Origin: MW101C3 sp943367595
GTDB taxonomy: Bacteria > Cyanobacteriota > Cyanobacteriia > PCC-6307 > Cyanobiaceae
Reading direction: 5' to 3'
DNA length: 64,000 nt
NCBI GenBank assembly: GCA_943367595.1
Contig: CALRJS020000003.1
Location: forward strand, 62,001 to 126,000
Below are positions 16,638-25,437 of the stretch, piece after piece. Each line of letters starts with the position of its first letter. The first letter of the stretch is position 1. The notes below the pieces were generated by a model that was not told the DNA's origin, searched no databases, and saw nothing but the letters and a program-made list of their open reading frames with translations. The translations under genes were made by a program, and so were the position numbers.

Positions 16638-17152
16638 CGAAAAAGGTCATCATCATCGCCGGGCCTAACGGGGCGGGAAAAACGACCTTTGCCCGTTCGT
16701 TTCTGCCACAGGAGGCGAAATGCCCGCGCTTCATCAACGCGGACTTGATTGCGGCAGGGCTCTCGCCCTTCGCACCGGAAGCAGCAGCGCTCAAAGCCGG
16801 CCGCCTGATGCTGGCAGAGATCATCGAGTGTGTTCGCAAAGGGGAGAGTTTCGCTTTCGAGACGACACTGGCCGGCGTTGCCTACGTGGCTCGTATTCAT
16901 GAATGGCGAGAGGCCGGCTACCACGTCAGCCTCTTCTTTCTGCACCTGCCCGATGCAGAGATGGCCATTGCACGTGTGGCAGAGCGCGTGCGGCAAGGCG
17001 GGCACCACATTGACGAGGCGGTGATCCGCCGTCGGTTTGCGGCAGGCAGGCGCAACCTGGAGCGCGCCTACAAGCCCGCTGTGGACACTTGGGCAGACTA
17101 TGCCAACGTTGGCGAAGAGCCAATTCTCTTGCAATGGGGAGAAAACCGATGA
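16634..17152 (+). CDS. zeta-toxin-like P-loop kinase (COG4185 type)
   Basis: 172 residues. Walker A GPNGAGKTT at 10-18, a conserved FINADLIAAG with Asp37, the substrate-side FAFETTLAG, and RVAERVRQGGHHI with the arginine-rich lid. This is the short zeta-like kinase family often paired with a small antitoxin; classical zeta toxins phosphorylate UDP-N-acetylglucosamine, but the substrate of this group is not settled. All core motifs are intact. It sits inside the restriction operon, where it could punish loss of hsdM expression or immunity; that is inference. Confidence 0.82.
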   Translation: MTKKVIIIAGPNGAGKTTFARSFLPQEAKCPRFINADLIAAGLSPFAPEAAALKAGRLMLAEIIECVRKGESFAFETTLAGVAYVARIHEWREAGYHVSLFFLHLPDAEMAIARVAERVRQGGHHIDEAVIRRRFAAGRRNLERAYKPAVDTWADYANVGEEPILLQWGENR

Positions 17153-17352
17153 ACGACAACGACATTGCCAATGCCAAAGACCCTGACCTGCGAGCCTCCT
17201 TCGGTGCATTGCGGCGGGCCGCCCAGCAGGCACGCAAGACGGCCATCCAAACTGAGACGAACCTCGTGATCGTCAAAGATGGGCGCATGCAGCGCATCTC
17301 GGCAGATGAACTTCGCCAACAGGAAAAAGCCACAAACACGCCACAGGCATGA
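17149..17352 (+). CDS. small partner (putative antitoxin) of the zeta-like kinase
   Basis: 67 residues, helical N-terminal half (DPDLRASFGALRRAAQQAR) followed by a short strand motif TNLVIVKDGRMQRISADEL. Similar small proteins accompany COG4185-type kinases and are taken to be their antitoxins. GGGGAG precedes the ATG by 8 bases. Overlaps the kinase stop and the hsdM start by 4 bases each, which would tie antitoxin synthesis to methyltransferase synthesis. Confidence 0.7.
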   Translation: MNDNDIANAKDPDLRASFGALRRAAQQARKTAIQTETNLVIVKDGRMQRISADELRQQEKATNTPQA

Positions 17353-18962
17353 CCGACTCCAACCAGAAACAACTCGGCAACACCCTCTGGAGCATCGCCG
17401 ACCAATTGCGCGGCGCGATGAACGCGGACGACTTCCGCGATTACATGCTGTCCTTCCTGTTCCTGCGCTACCTATCCGACAACTACGAGCTGGCAGCCAA
17501 ACGGGAGCTGGGCAACGATTACCCGCCGCTGGAGCCCGACAGCTACCTGGTGCCCCTGAGCATCTGGTATGAGCTCAACCCTGAGGATGTGGAAGCTTTC
17601 GAAAAGCAGATGCGGCGGAAGATCCATTATGTGATCCAGCCTTCACACCTATGGAAAAGCATTGCCCACCTGGCTCGCACCCAAAACGACGAACTCCTCA
17701 ATACGCTTCAGGCCGGGTTCAAATACATCGAAACGGAATCCTTTGAAAGCGCGTTTCAAGGCCTTTTCTCCGAGATCAACCTCGCTTCCGACAAGCTGGG
17801 CCGCACCTATGCCGATCGCAACGCCAAGCTCTGCACCGTCATCCAAAAAATCGCCGATGGGCTCGCGGAATTCTCCACCGATATCGACGCCCTCGGTGAT
17901 GCCTACGAATACCTCATCGGCCAGTTTGCAGCCGGTTCAGGCAAGAAAGCCGGGGAGTTCTACACACCCCAGCAGATATCAGACATCCTCTCCGGCATTG
18001 TGACACTCGACAGCCAGGAACCCAAAACCGGAACGAAGCAACGGCTGGAGAGCGTGCTCGACTTTGCCTGTGGCTCCGGCTCATTGCTGCTCAACATCCG
18101 CACAAAGGTAACCAAAGCGGGTGGCACCATCGGCAAGATCTTCGGCCAGGAGAAGAACATCACCACCTACAACCTCGCCCGCATGAACATGCTGTTGCAC
18201 GGGGTGAAAGACACGGAGTTCGACATCTTCCATGGCGACACCCTGCTCAACGAGTGGGACATGCTGCGGGAGCAGAACCCCGCCAGGAAGCCGAGCTTCG
18301 ATGCGATCGTGGCCAACCCGCCCTTCAGCTACCGCTGGGAACCCACCGACGCACTGGCCGACGACGTGCGCTTCAAAAGCCACGGCCTGGCCCCTAAATC
18401 CGCTGCCGATTTCGCCTTTCTGCTGCACGGCTTTCACTTCCTCAAAGACGAAGGCGTGATGGCCATTATCCTGCCCCACGGGGTTCTGTTCCGTGGTGGT
18501 GCCGAGGAACGCATCCGCACCAAACTTCTCAATGACGGCCACATCGACACCGTGATCGGCCTGCCCACCAATCTCTTCTATTCCACCAGCATCCCCGTGT
18601 GCATCCTTGTGCTCAAAAGATGCAAGAAGCCCGACGACGTGTTCTTCATCAACGCCGCCGAGCACTTCGTGACAGGCAAACGCCAGAACCAATTGAGCCA
18701 GGAGCACATCCATAAGATCATCCACACCTATCAGCAGCGAGAGGAAGAAGCCCGCTACTCCCGGCGGGTGGAGATGGCCGAAATCGAGAAGAACGGCTAC
18801 AACCTGAACATTTCCCGCTATATCAGCACGGCTGTAGCCGAGGAGGAGATCGACTTGCAAGCCGTCCATTCCGAGCTGGTTGCCCTCGAGAAAACCATTG
18901 AGGACGCTCGCGAGAAGCACAATGCATTCCTTGAGGAACTGGGTCTGCCCCGTTTGCTGTGA
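17349..18962 (+). CDS. hsdM: type I DNA methyltransferase subunit M
   Basis: 537 residues. The N-terminal helical HsdM_N domain (NTLWSIADQLRGAM, FLFLRYLSD) is followed by an N6-adenine methyltransferase domain. This has the S-adenosylmethionine motif DFACGSG at 238-244 and the catalytic NPPF at 323-326. The C-terminal helical tail carries the HsdS-binding coiled region. It is last in the operon, unlike the more common M-S-R order. The frame is intact, so restriction and modification should both work. Confidence 0.95.
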   Translation: MTDSNQKQLGNTLWSIADQLRGAMNADDFRDYMLSFLFLRYLSDNYELAAKRELGNDYPPLEPDSYLVPLSIWYELNPEDVEAFEKQMRRKIHYVIQPSHLWKSIAHLARTQNDELLNTLQAGFKYIETESFESAFQGLFSEINLASDKLGRTYADRNAKLCTVIQKIADGLAEFSTDIDALGDAYEYLIGQFAAGSGKKAGEFYTPQQISDILSGIVTLDSQEPKTGTKQRLESVLDFACGSGSLLLNIRTKVTKAGGTIGKIFGQEKNITTYNLARMNMLLHGVKDTEFDIFHGDTLLNEWDMLREQNPARKPSFDAIVANPPFSYRWEPTDALADDVRFKSHGLAPKSAADFAFLLHGFHFLKDEGVMAIILPHGVLFRGGAEERIRTKLLNDGHIDTVIGLPTNLFYSTSIPVCILVLKRCKKPDDVFFINAAEHFVTGKRQNQLSQEHIHKIIHTYQQREEEARYSRRVEMAEIEKNGYNLNISRYISTAVAEEEIDLQAVHSELVALEKTIEDAREKHNAFLEELGLPRLL

Positions 18963-18988
18963 ATGCCTAGGTGCGCACGCCAGAAACC

Positions 18989-19870
18989 ATGAGCCCCACC
19001 CGCCCCTTCGCCCTGCGTCTGTTCGTGCCCTCCGGCATGCCCGATGACATGCGCATCGTGGAGAAAACCAACTGGAGTGGTATCGGCTTCGTCGTGCCCC
19101 GCTCCCAGCTCAAGGAGTTCACCCAGCGGCCAGAGGCCGAACGACCGGGCGTCTATGTGCTCTCCGGCCCCGACCCGGAAGGCGGCGCCGATTGCGTCTA
19201 CATCGGCGAAGCTGATCCCCTGGGCCGTAGCCTGGAGCAGCATCAGGCCAAAGAGTTCTGGACCACCGCCTTTGCCTTCACCTCCAAAGACGGCTACATC
19301 AACAAGGCCCATGCCCAGCATCTGGAGGCCCGACTGGTCCGCCTGGCCCAGGAAGCCAAACGCTGCCGTCTGGAGAATGCAGTGCAGGGGCGCTCGATCA
19401 CCCTGGCGGAAATGGACCGAGCAGAAGCAGATGGCTTCCTGGAGGAGTTGCTGCTTTGCTGCCCGGTGCTGGGATTTCGCGCCTTTGAGCAGCCCAGCGG
19501 CAAGCCGGCCGCGATGGGCCGCAAGCTCTTCCACCTCAAGGGGCCAGAAGCATCCGGCCAAGGCTTCGAGTCGCCCGGCGGCTTCACGGTGTTGCGGGGT
19601 GCAAGGAGCCGCACCGACTTCGTTGACTCGACTCCCGCCGGATGGGTGGCGGCCCGGGCCCAGCTGGTGAGCCAGGGTGTGTTCCTGGAGGAATCAGCCG
19701 GCCTCGTGCTCGCGCAGGATTACGAGTTCAGCTCCCCCTCCCAGGCGGCCGTGATGCTGCTGGCGCGCTCCGCCAATGGCCGCACCGAATGGAAAGACGA
19801 CAAGGGCGTCGCCCTCAAGGAACACCAAGAGCGGGCTGCGGGGGCAGCCTCCGCGTTGGTTGAGCCATAA
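18989..19870 (+). CDS. GIY-YIG nuclease-fold protein with DUF4357
   Basis: 293 residues. The N-terminal half shows the GIY-YIG core (RPGVYVLSGPD, then CVYIGEAD and a later helix with KAHAQHLEARLV, whose Glu fits the metal ligand). The C-terminal half matches DUF4357 (GGFTVLRGARSR and SSPSQAAVMLLARSANG). This domain pair is common beside restriction systems and may act as an accessory nuclease. A GTG at 18971 is an alternative start. It lies only 26 bases after hsdM, so it is probably part of the same transcript. Confidence 0.82.
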   Translation: MSPTRPFALRLFVPSGMPDDMRIVEKTNWSGIGFVVPRSQLKEFTQRPEAERPGVYVLSGPDPEGGADCVYIGEADPLGRSLEQHQAKEFWTTAFAFTSKDGYINKAHAQHLEARLVRLAQEAKRCRLENAVQGRSITLAEMDRAEADGFLEELLLCCPVLGFRAFEQPSGKPAAMGRKLFHLKGPEASGQGFESPGGFTVLRGARSRTDFVDSTPAGWVAARAQLVSQGVFLEESAGLVLAQDYEFSSPSQAAVMLLARSANGRTEWKDDKGVALKEHQERAAGAASALVEP

Positions 19871-19959
19871 AGGCCCTGATTCCCGCTCAGGAACCTGCCG
19901 CCACACACAGGCGTGGCGCCAGATTGAGCTGGGGGCTGCGTCGCCCGAAGCAGCAATCA

Positions 19960-20124
19960 TCAAACGACACCATCGACGCGCAACTTGCGCACACCGGCCA
20001 CGGCCTGCTCCAGGGTTGACCGGTGTTTCGCGCTGAGGCCGGGGTGGGCCAGCAGGTGGTCGAACACTTGCAGCACCTCCTCCCCGACGCCGAGCCAGCG
20101 GGGCTTCTTCGGCTCAAAACACAT
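19960..20124 (-). CDS. 54-residue hypothetical protein coupled to the DUF2252 gene
   Basis: Begins MCFEPKKPRWLGVGEEVLQV and continues as a mixed-charge amphipathic helix pair. The ATG at 20124 lies inside the last codons of the DUF2252 gene (11-base overlap), so translation is probably coupled. No family was recognised. Codon choice matches the neighbours, which favours a real gene. Confidence 0.5.
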   Translation of the reverse strand: MCFEPKKPRWLGVGEEVLQVFDHLLAHPGLSAKHRSTLEQAVAGVRKLRVDGVV

Positions 20125-21406
20125 CGCTCACCTCAAGGCGGCCCGCGGCAATGGCAGAGAGCAACTGGCGATGGTCATGTTCGGCTTGATCGGCATGGGT
20201 GATTGCCTGCTCGAGAACCGTGGCGGAAAAGGCCTTGTCCTTGTCCAGATGGGCGGCAATAGCCCGGCGATGTCCCGAGCGGGCATGGGCTTTGGCCAGG
20301 GTCCAGGCGCAGAGCTTGCCGTAGTCCTTCAGGGCACTGGCATCCAGGCAGCTCACATCCACCGAGCCCTTCCAGTCACGCAGTTGTCGGTAATAGAAGT
20401 GCTCGCCGCTGGGGTTCGTGGTCCAGCCAAGGAAGGCATCGCTCGCAGTTTGCATCAGACGCTGCCCCTGCACCACTCGCTCCCCCTGATGGGCAGGGGA
20501 AGTGCCATCGAGATAGGGGGCAAGCACCGAGACCTCTGCCTGTTTGCTCTGCAGCAGGAACACCTCATCGGAGTCGTCACCCACAAACAGGCCGATGGCG
20601 CAGCGGGTGCCAACCGATCCCACGCCCACGGCTTTGTACGCCGCATCCACGAACCGGAAACCGGAGAGCAAGTGGCGAATCTCCGGGCGAATGCTCTGCC
20701 GATAGGAGTTGTAGCCCTGGTGCGCCCAGTTCTGCCAGCCCATCGGGCTCAGCCATTGCTCGTCCAGGTGGGCGAAGCGCCAGATCAGTGGGGGATCGTG
20801 GCGGAATCGCAGCCCCCCATCCCCATCGGATTCGCATAATTTGCGAACGCCCTGGCGGCTATTGCGGCGGCAGGCCGCCGCGGTGACGACCCGGAGATGG
20901 TTCTTGAGGCACCCGTCATGGCTCTCAGCCAGCAGGCGTTCGAGATCCAGGCGTGCCACCCACATCTGCATCAACGGCATGGCGGCGAACTCAGCCATGG
21001 CTTTGGCATAGGCCCGCAGGCTGCGGCGGCAGATCTTCTCCTGCTGGGAGCCGCTGAGTCCGAGGCTGCGGGCGGCCAGCACCAGGCTGGCGGCCAACCG
21101 CTGCACGTCCCACTCAAACGGGCCGGGGTAGGTCTCGTCGAAGTCGTTGATATCGAACAGCAGGCTGCGCTCAGGCGAGGCGTAGAAGCCGAAATTGAGC
21201 AGGTGAGCATCGCCGCAGAGCTGCACCATCAGCCCCGAATGGGGCTGGCGGGCCAGGTCGCCGGCCATCACCGCCGCGGCGCCACGAAAGAAGGCAAAGG
21301 GGCTTTGGGCCATGCGGCTGTGGCGCACCGGCACCAGCCAGGGCAGGCGCTGCGCTTCCTGCTGGCTGAGTAGCTCGATCGGATCCCGACGCTGCTCCGA
21401 CTGCAT
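20114..21406 (-). CDS. DUF2252 family protein (kinase-like fold)
   Basis: 430 residues. Typical DUF2252 motifs are MAQSPFAFFRGAAAVMAGDL, QLCGDAHLLNFGFYASPER, FDINDFDETYPGPFEWD, VDAAYKAVGVGSVGTRC, and the C-terminal LAKAHARSGHRRAI. The DxHxxN (GDAHLLNFG) and D-x-D-like pairs recall protein-kinase-type phosphotransferases, but no substrate is known. A TTG at 21412 would add two residues. Probably cotranscribed with the small gene behind it. Confidence 0.88.
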   Translation of the reverse strand: MQSEQRRDPIELLSQQEAQRLPWLVPVRHSRMAQSPFAFFRGAAAVMAGDLARQPHSGLMVQLCGDAHLLNFGFYASPERSLLFDINDFDETYPGPFEWDVQRLAASLVLAARSLGLSGSQQEKICRRSLRAYAKAMAEFAAMPLMQMWVARLDLERLLAESHDGCLKNHLRVVTAAACRRNSRQGVRKLCESDGDGGLRFRHDPPLIWRFAHLDEQWLSPMGWQNWAHQGYNSYRQSIRPEIRHLLSGFRFVDAAYKAVGVGSVGTRCAIGLFVGDDSDEVFLLQSKQAEVSVLAPYLDGTSPAHQGERVVQGQRLMQTASDAFLGWTTNPSGEHFYYRQLRDWKGSVDVSCLDASALKDYGKLCAWTLAKAHARSGHRRAIAAHLDKDKAFSATVLEQAITHADQAEHDHRQLLSAIAAGRLEVSDVF

Positions 21407-21553
21407 GGGCAAGGCCCGCGGTTCATTCTCATTAAGCCAGAGACCATGGACGCGTCAGAGAAAGAGATCCGTCCTGTGGGCCCCGGCAGCCGCCCGCTTC
21501 AGTCGCACTCGCACAGGCGAACGCTTCCGGAACAGCGCATGGGAGCGCTCCGC

Positions 21554-22690
21554 TCAGGGTTTGAGAACAATGGTCTGCGCAGGCTGGTCCAGGGGCATCA
21601 GCTTGATTGCACCTCCATCAAGGGGGAGCTGATCAAAGTTGAGACTGCGCAGCTGCGGATTATCAAAGGTCTGGATGTAGTAAACGAGATTTTTCTGATC
21701 CGCTACCACCGACCATTCGGTGATCTCGTAGGCGGTGACTGAGTCAGCACCTCCGAAGGAACCGCCCGGAGGCAGCAGAATGCTGCCTGGCGGAAGATCA
21801 AATTGACCCAGAATGCGGAAGGCGGTGCCCACCTGCTGCTTTGTGGTGAGGTTGGTGGGCGCGAAGTGGCTCAGCAACAGCGCCCGAATAAAGCGTGATG
21901 TGGATAGAAAATCGCCAGGCAGGCCATGCAAGCCTCCACCAGTGCTCACCGGCGGAAGCCTCAGGCCGTTCACCGTGAGGTCAGCCGGTGGCATCGCACG
22001 GAGATTGGCGTAGTTCCCTGCTGCGGCCAAGTGATAGGAAAATGGCGGATCATTCGTGTAAGTGCCGGTGGGGTTATTGATCATGGTGAGCTCGCCCTTG
22101 ATGTATTCCACCGAAAGACTCTTGCCGCTGCGATCATGCAAGGTCATGTGAATCGGCAGCGGTCCGCCGAAGACCTTGATCGCAGCACCATTGACAAGCA
22201 CCTGCGGCAAGCCACGCTTCACCTCTTCAATGGTGGCGAAGTTGGAAAGCACATAGGTGAGCAACTGAGCGCTATTGATCGATTGCCTGATCTGGCCAGG
22301 CGAAACGCTCTGAAATTGGGCATAACCTGCGAAATAGAGCAAACCGCCCGCAAGACCCTTTTCATTCATGCCATCTGGGATCGCATCCTTGAGGCCCAAG
22401 GCATTGAGGCCGACCACGGCATAGCGGCTGGTCCACTTCAGACCGTTACCAATTCCTCCGTCGGGCCCGTTTCCACTCAGGTGCGTGCCGCGCTGAATCA
22501 GCACCGCCTGGCTGTTGAGCGGCTGCCCAAACTCCATCGTGCGCCCGTAAACGCGGCCGCCATCAGAGCCTTTGAGCACAAAGCTGGTACAAGCCTGTGC
22601 CTGCAGGGAGAACCCAGCCAGCACCCCCAGAGCGCTGATCACGGCAAGAGCGCGCTGTCGCCAGAACGTTGCCTGGATGATCTGCACCAT
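21554..22690 (-). CDS. exported choloylglycine hydrolase / penicillin V acylase family protein
   Basis: 378-residue Ntn-hydrolase. A signal peptide (hydrophobic 14-32) ends at QAQA, placing Cys34 of CTSFVLK as the new N-terminal nucleophile after export. Further family features are YGRTMEFG, GLNALGLKDAIPDGMNEKGL, NNP in MINNPTGTYTNDPPF, and STSRFIRALLL. Members cleave amide bonds in bile salts, penicillin V or acyl-homoserine lactones; in a cyanobacterium the last or an unknown amide is more likely. Periplasmic location inferred. Confidence 0.85.
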   Translation of the reverse strand: MVQIIQATFWRQRALAVISALGVLAGFSLQAQACTSFVLKGSDGGRVYGRTMEFGQPLNSQAVLIQRGTHLSGNGPDGGIGNGLKWTSRYAVVGLNALGLKDAIPDGMNEKGLAGGLLYFAGYAQFQSVSPGQIRQSINSAQLLTYVLSNFATIEEVKRGLPQVLVNGAAIKVFGGPLPIHMTLHDRSGKSLSVEYIKGELTMINNPTGTYTNDPPFSYHLAAAGNYANLRAMPPADLTVNGLRLPPVSTGGGLHGLPGDFLSTSRFIRALLLSHFAPTNLTTKQQVGTAFRILGQFDLPPGSILLPPGGSFGGADSVTAYEITEWSVVADQKNLVYYIQTFDNPQLRSLNFDQLPLDGGAIKLMPLDQPAQTIVLKP

Positions 22691-22737
22691 CTAAAGGTTG
22701 GAGACTGAATTCATCCTGACCATAACCGCCCGAAGCA

Positions 22738-22772
22738 GTCACTCCCTCGCAAGCGGTCACTCCCTCGCAAGC
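22738..22772. repeat. 17-base direct repeat
   Basis: GTCACTCCCTCGCAAGC occurs at 22738-22754 and again, perfectly, at 22756-22772, just upstream of the choloylglycine hydrolase gene. Confidence 0.85.
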
Positions 22773-22783
22773 CGTGCACTTGA

Positions 22784-22939
22784 GAGATCAAGCTGGTGGA
22801 TCGCTGTGGCGTGCCCGAATCACTCCTGCTGATCGCTGCCCTGCGCAGCCCCGCCGCCGACGACATAGATGTGGACATTGACCTCAACACAGCGCTGATC
22901 CGCCACCCCAGCAGCAGCTGCTACCTGCAGCCGATGTGA
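22784..22939 (+). pseudogene. umuD-like remnant
   Basis: The open frame contains LLLIAALRSPAADDIDVD followed by IDLNTALIRHPSSS. This pattern is close to the start of the UmuD peptidase domain (SPADD..., LDLN..LIRHP), the self-cleaving subunit of the translesion polymerase complex. It stops after 42 residues from a GTG at 22811, before the catalytic Ser and Lys region, and no umuC follows. Read as a relic. Confidence 0.55.
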
Positions 22940-22940
22940 G

Positions 22941-23141
22941 GAGTATTCAGCTGCCGAACTGATCACCCAGGTGAAGAAGAGCGTGACGATCGACTGGACC
23001 CTGCGTGAAGGCGCCCGCGCCAGGATCCGCGTGATGGTGAAACGCATCCTCAACAGATACGGCTACCCCCCCGATCTGCAGGAAGAGGCGGTGAAAACCG
23101 TGCTCGCTCTGGCGGAACTGCTCTGTGCCCAGTGGGTGTGA
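22941..23141 (+). pseudogene. C-terminal remnant of a second hsdR
   Basis: About 60 codons encode SAAELITQVKKSVTIDW, REGARARIRVMVKRIL, then NRYGYPPDLQEEAV and a final LAELLCAQWV. This is the ending typical of HsdR subunits of the DUF3387 type, a different subfamily from the intact hsdR at 11971. No start codon or motor domain remains. It joins the umuD remnant directly, which suggests deletion of everything in between. Confidence 0.7.
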
Positions 23142-23208
23142 GCCAGGCCAAACCCGCCCTCACCTCATTCTTTCCCTCCTCCCATCTCACCCCACCAACT
23201 CCTCCTTC

Positions 23209-24024
23209 TCACCCCACCCCCTTCCCACCCCGCAGCCGCCGCAGCGCCAGCGCCAGCGGCATCAGCGACACATTCTCCACGGACAGCTCGTCGCCAGCGG
23301 CGAAGGGATTATCGAGATCGGTGATCAGGTAGAGCAGCTTGATCAGCAGGAAGGAGATCACACCGATGAAGAACATCGATTCACTGAAAGGTTCGATGTC
23401 GGTGAGCACCAGACCCACGGTGAGCAGGCCTGTGCCGAGATAGGCCATGCCATACACCGACGGCACGAAGGTGGTTTCCCGGATCACCTCGATGCGATGC
23501 ACATGGCGGCGGATCGTGGCCAGCTCAAGCAGCAGGCGGGCCTGCAACGGAGCCGGGTTCCAGGCACGCAACTGCTCGATCAGCTGCTGCAGGGCATCGA
23601 GCTGATCCAGCAGCACGGCCACACCGCCGCCATCCCGCATCCAGCCCAGCAACGCCTCACTGAAGGCCGTCAGCGCTGCCAGGGCCGGGCGGATCTCGGC
23701 CTCTGGGTGCAGCACCTGCACAGCGCGCACTTCATTGGCGACACATTCCATCGCAGCGGCCAGTTCCGCCGGCATCGTCTCGCCTTCCTTGTAATCCAGC
23801 AGCACCCCGTTCAGCAGGAAGCCCAGCAGCACCACCTCGGAGGCCACCAGCGCCGGAAACAACGGATTGGGGGCCAGCACCTCCCACCCCAGCCGGCGCA
23901 CCAGCAACTTGGCGCCGCCGATGCCCGCCAGCACCAGGCACACCCGCAGGAACGCCCACAGCCGCCGCAGCTTCGGATCGCGCACCCCATCGAGCTCTAC
24001 CGTGCCGGCGGCGGTGTCAGTCAC
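23209..24024 (-). CDS. bestrophin-like / DUF4239-type membrane protein
   Basis: 271 residues with two N-terminal helices (about 25-65), a long soluble helical middle, and two C-terminal helices in the region VYGMAYLGTGLLTVGL and FIGVISFLLIKLLYLITDLD. The ending NPFAAGDELSVENVSLMPL resembles bestrophin-like (DUF4239) proteins, possible anion channels. The GTG at 24024 was chosen because AAGGAGG lies about 9 bases before it. It follows the DUF389 stop by 4 bases, so the two form an operon. Confidence 0.65.
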   Translation of the reverse strand: MTDTAAGTVELDGVRDPKLRRLWAFLRVCLVLAGIGGAKLLVRRLGWEVLAPNPLFPALVASEVVLLGFLLNGVLLDYKEGETMPAELAAAMECVANEVRAVQVLHPEAEIRPALAALTAFSEALLGWMRDGGGVAVLLDQLDALQQLIEQLRAWNPAPLQARLLLELATIRRHVHRIEVIRETTFVPSVYGMAYLGTGLLTVGLVLTDIEPFSESMFFIGVISFLLIKLLYLITDLDNPFAAGDELSVENVSLMPLALALRRLRGGKGVG

Positions 24025-24028
24025 ACCC

Positions 24029-25177
24029 TCACTCCTCCTTGGGGTCTTCTGACGGCAACGAGGGCGCGGACGGCGCATTCGGCAACGTGGGCACAGGCGA
24101 AGCCTGCGGCAGCGGCGGCACCGGAGACGGTGGCAGCACTTCCAGGTGCGGCGGGTTGGGGGCGGTCTCCGGGCCGATCAGATCGACGGCGGTGCGTTGC
24201 ACCACCAACCGGAAGCGCAATGGCGCCTGGTTCTTGTTGATGAAGGCCTGCACACCCGCCACCTGCGCGGAGGTGGGCAGGGAGGGATCCGTGACCCGCA
24301 CCCGGGCGCGGATCAGCGGCGGATTCTTCTGCCAGTCGATCGAGAGGCCCACCAGGTCGATGGCCGGATCGCCACCGAGCGTGATCGTGCTGTTGCGCAG
24401 TTGCTGCTCGATCACCTGCTCCACTTCCTTGGCCTTCGTTTCCTGCCGTGATTGGTTCAGCAGGCGAAAGAAGCTGCTACCCAGAGGAATCACCAGCAGC
24501 GCCGTGAGCGCCACGCTGGTGAGGCCCAACCGGCTGTGAAACAGGCGGCTGCGGTACACCCGCTCCAGCGCGCCAAGCGCCGCCATCGCCCCCACCATGA
24601 TGCCCAGCAGGTTGGTGGCAAACAGCAGCAGCGCGCCGTAGGCCTGAGCCCAGAACGACGAAGCCAGCAGGATTCCCACCACACACATCGGCGGCACCAG
24701 GGCCACGGCGATCGCCAGGCCGGCCAGGGCCGAGATCGCGTCCTTGCGGAGCTTGGCGAACATCGCCACGGCACCGGCCACCAGCGCCACGCCCAGATCC
24801 AGCAGGTTGGGGCTGGTGCGGTTCATCACCTCGCTGCCGAAGCTGGGGAAGGCCACCAGACGGCCCACCACCATCGCCAGCACCACGCAGATCACCACGC
24901 CCAGCAGCAGGGTGCGCAGGGCTCGCAGGAACATCGGCAGACGCCCCCGCAGGATCTCGAACGCCATCGCCTGCAGCGGCATGATCCAGGGGGCCACCAC
25001 CATCGCGCCGATCACCACGCCGGGGCTGTTGGCCAGCAGGCCCAGGGTGGCGATCAAAGTGGCGCCCACCGTGAGCACCACGAACACCAGATTGAAGCTG
25101 GCGTCCCGCTCGAACTCCTTGCGCAACAGCACAAGACGGCTGTCTTCCGGCTCGGTGATGGTGGAGGTGGAGGTCAT
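24029..25177 (-). CDS. DUF389 family membrane protein
   Basis: 382 residues. Six or more helices with the DUF389 signature LIATLGLLANSPGVVIGAMVVAPWIMP region and the later ALAGLAIAVALVPPMCVVG. A soluble domain follows the helices. The last 50 residues are a Pro/Ser/Ala-rich tail. Function unknown; possible transporter. First gene of the two-gene operon with the bestrophin-like protein. Confidence 0.85.
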   Translation of the reverse strand: MTSTSTITEPEDSRLVLLRKEFERDASFNLVFVVLTVGATLIATLGLLANSPGVVIGAMVVAPWIMPLQAMAFEILRGRLPMFLRALRTLLLGVVICVVLAMVVGRLVAFPSFGSEVMNRTSPNLLDLGVALVAGAVAMFAKLRKDAISALAGLAIAVALVPPMCVVGILLASSFWAQAYGALLLFATNLLGIMVGAMAALGALERVYRSRLFHSRLGLTSVALTALLVIPLGSSFFRLLNQSRQETKAKEVEQVIEQQLRNSTITLGGDPAIDLVGLSIDWQKNPPLIRARVRVTDPSLPTSAQVAGVQAFINKNQAPLRFRLVVQRTAVDLIGPETAPNPPHLEVLPPSPVPPLPQASPVPTLPNAPSAPSLPSEDPKEE

Positions 25178-25437
25178 GCCGGAAGCCCTCGTTCGGGTCG
25201 CGCATCATCTTCGGCCGTGATCCAGCGAGGCGCCATGGCGCCCGGCGTCGCTGTCGTCAGATGCAACCGGCCGCGCCGCCACCGGTACGCCATCACACTG
25301 ACGGCCGCACCGCCACCGGCACGACAGCACGCAGCCAGCCGCACGCAAACTCGCAACCGGCCAGGCAACCGGCTCTGAACCCCGCCACCCGCCTCTGAGA
25401 CAACGGGGGCACTGGTCGAGGCAGCCGCTCCGCCCCC

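Noticed and set aside
20830..20845. GCATAATTTGCG, similar to the proposed ArsR operator
   Set aside because: Lies within the coding sequence of the DUF2252 gene and lacks the flanking TAGCC of the shared 11-mer.
23125..24240. Long plus-strand frame opposite the bestrophin-like gene
   Set aside because: His/Gln/Arg-rich shadow frame; the minus strand encodes recognisable membrane proteins.
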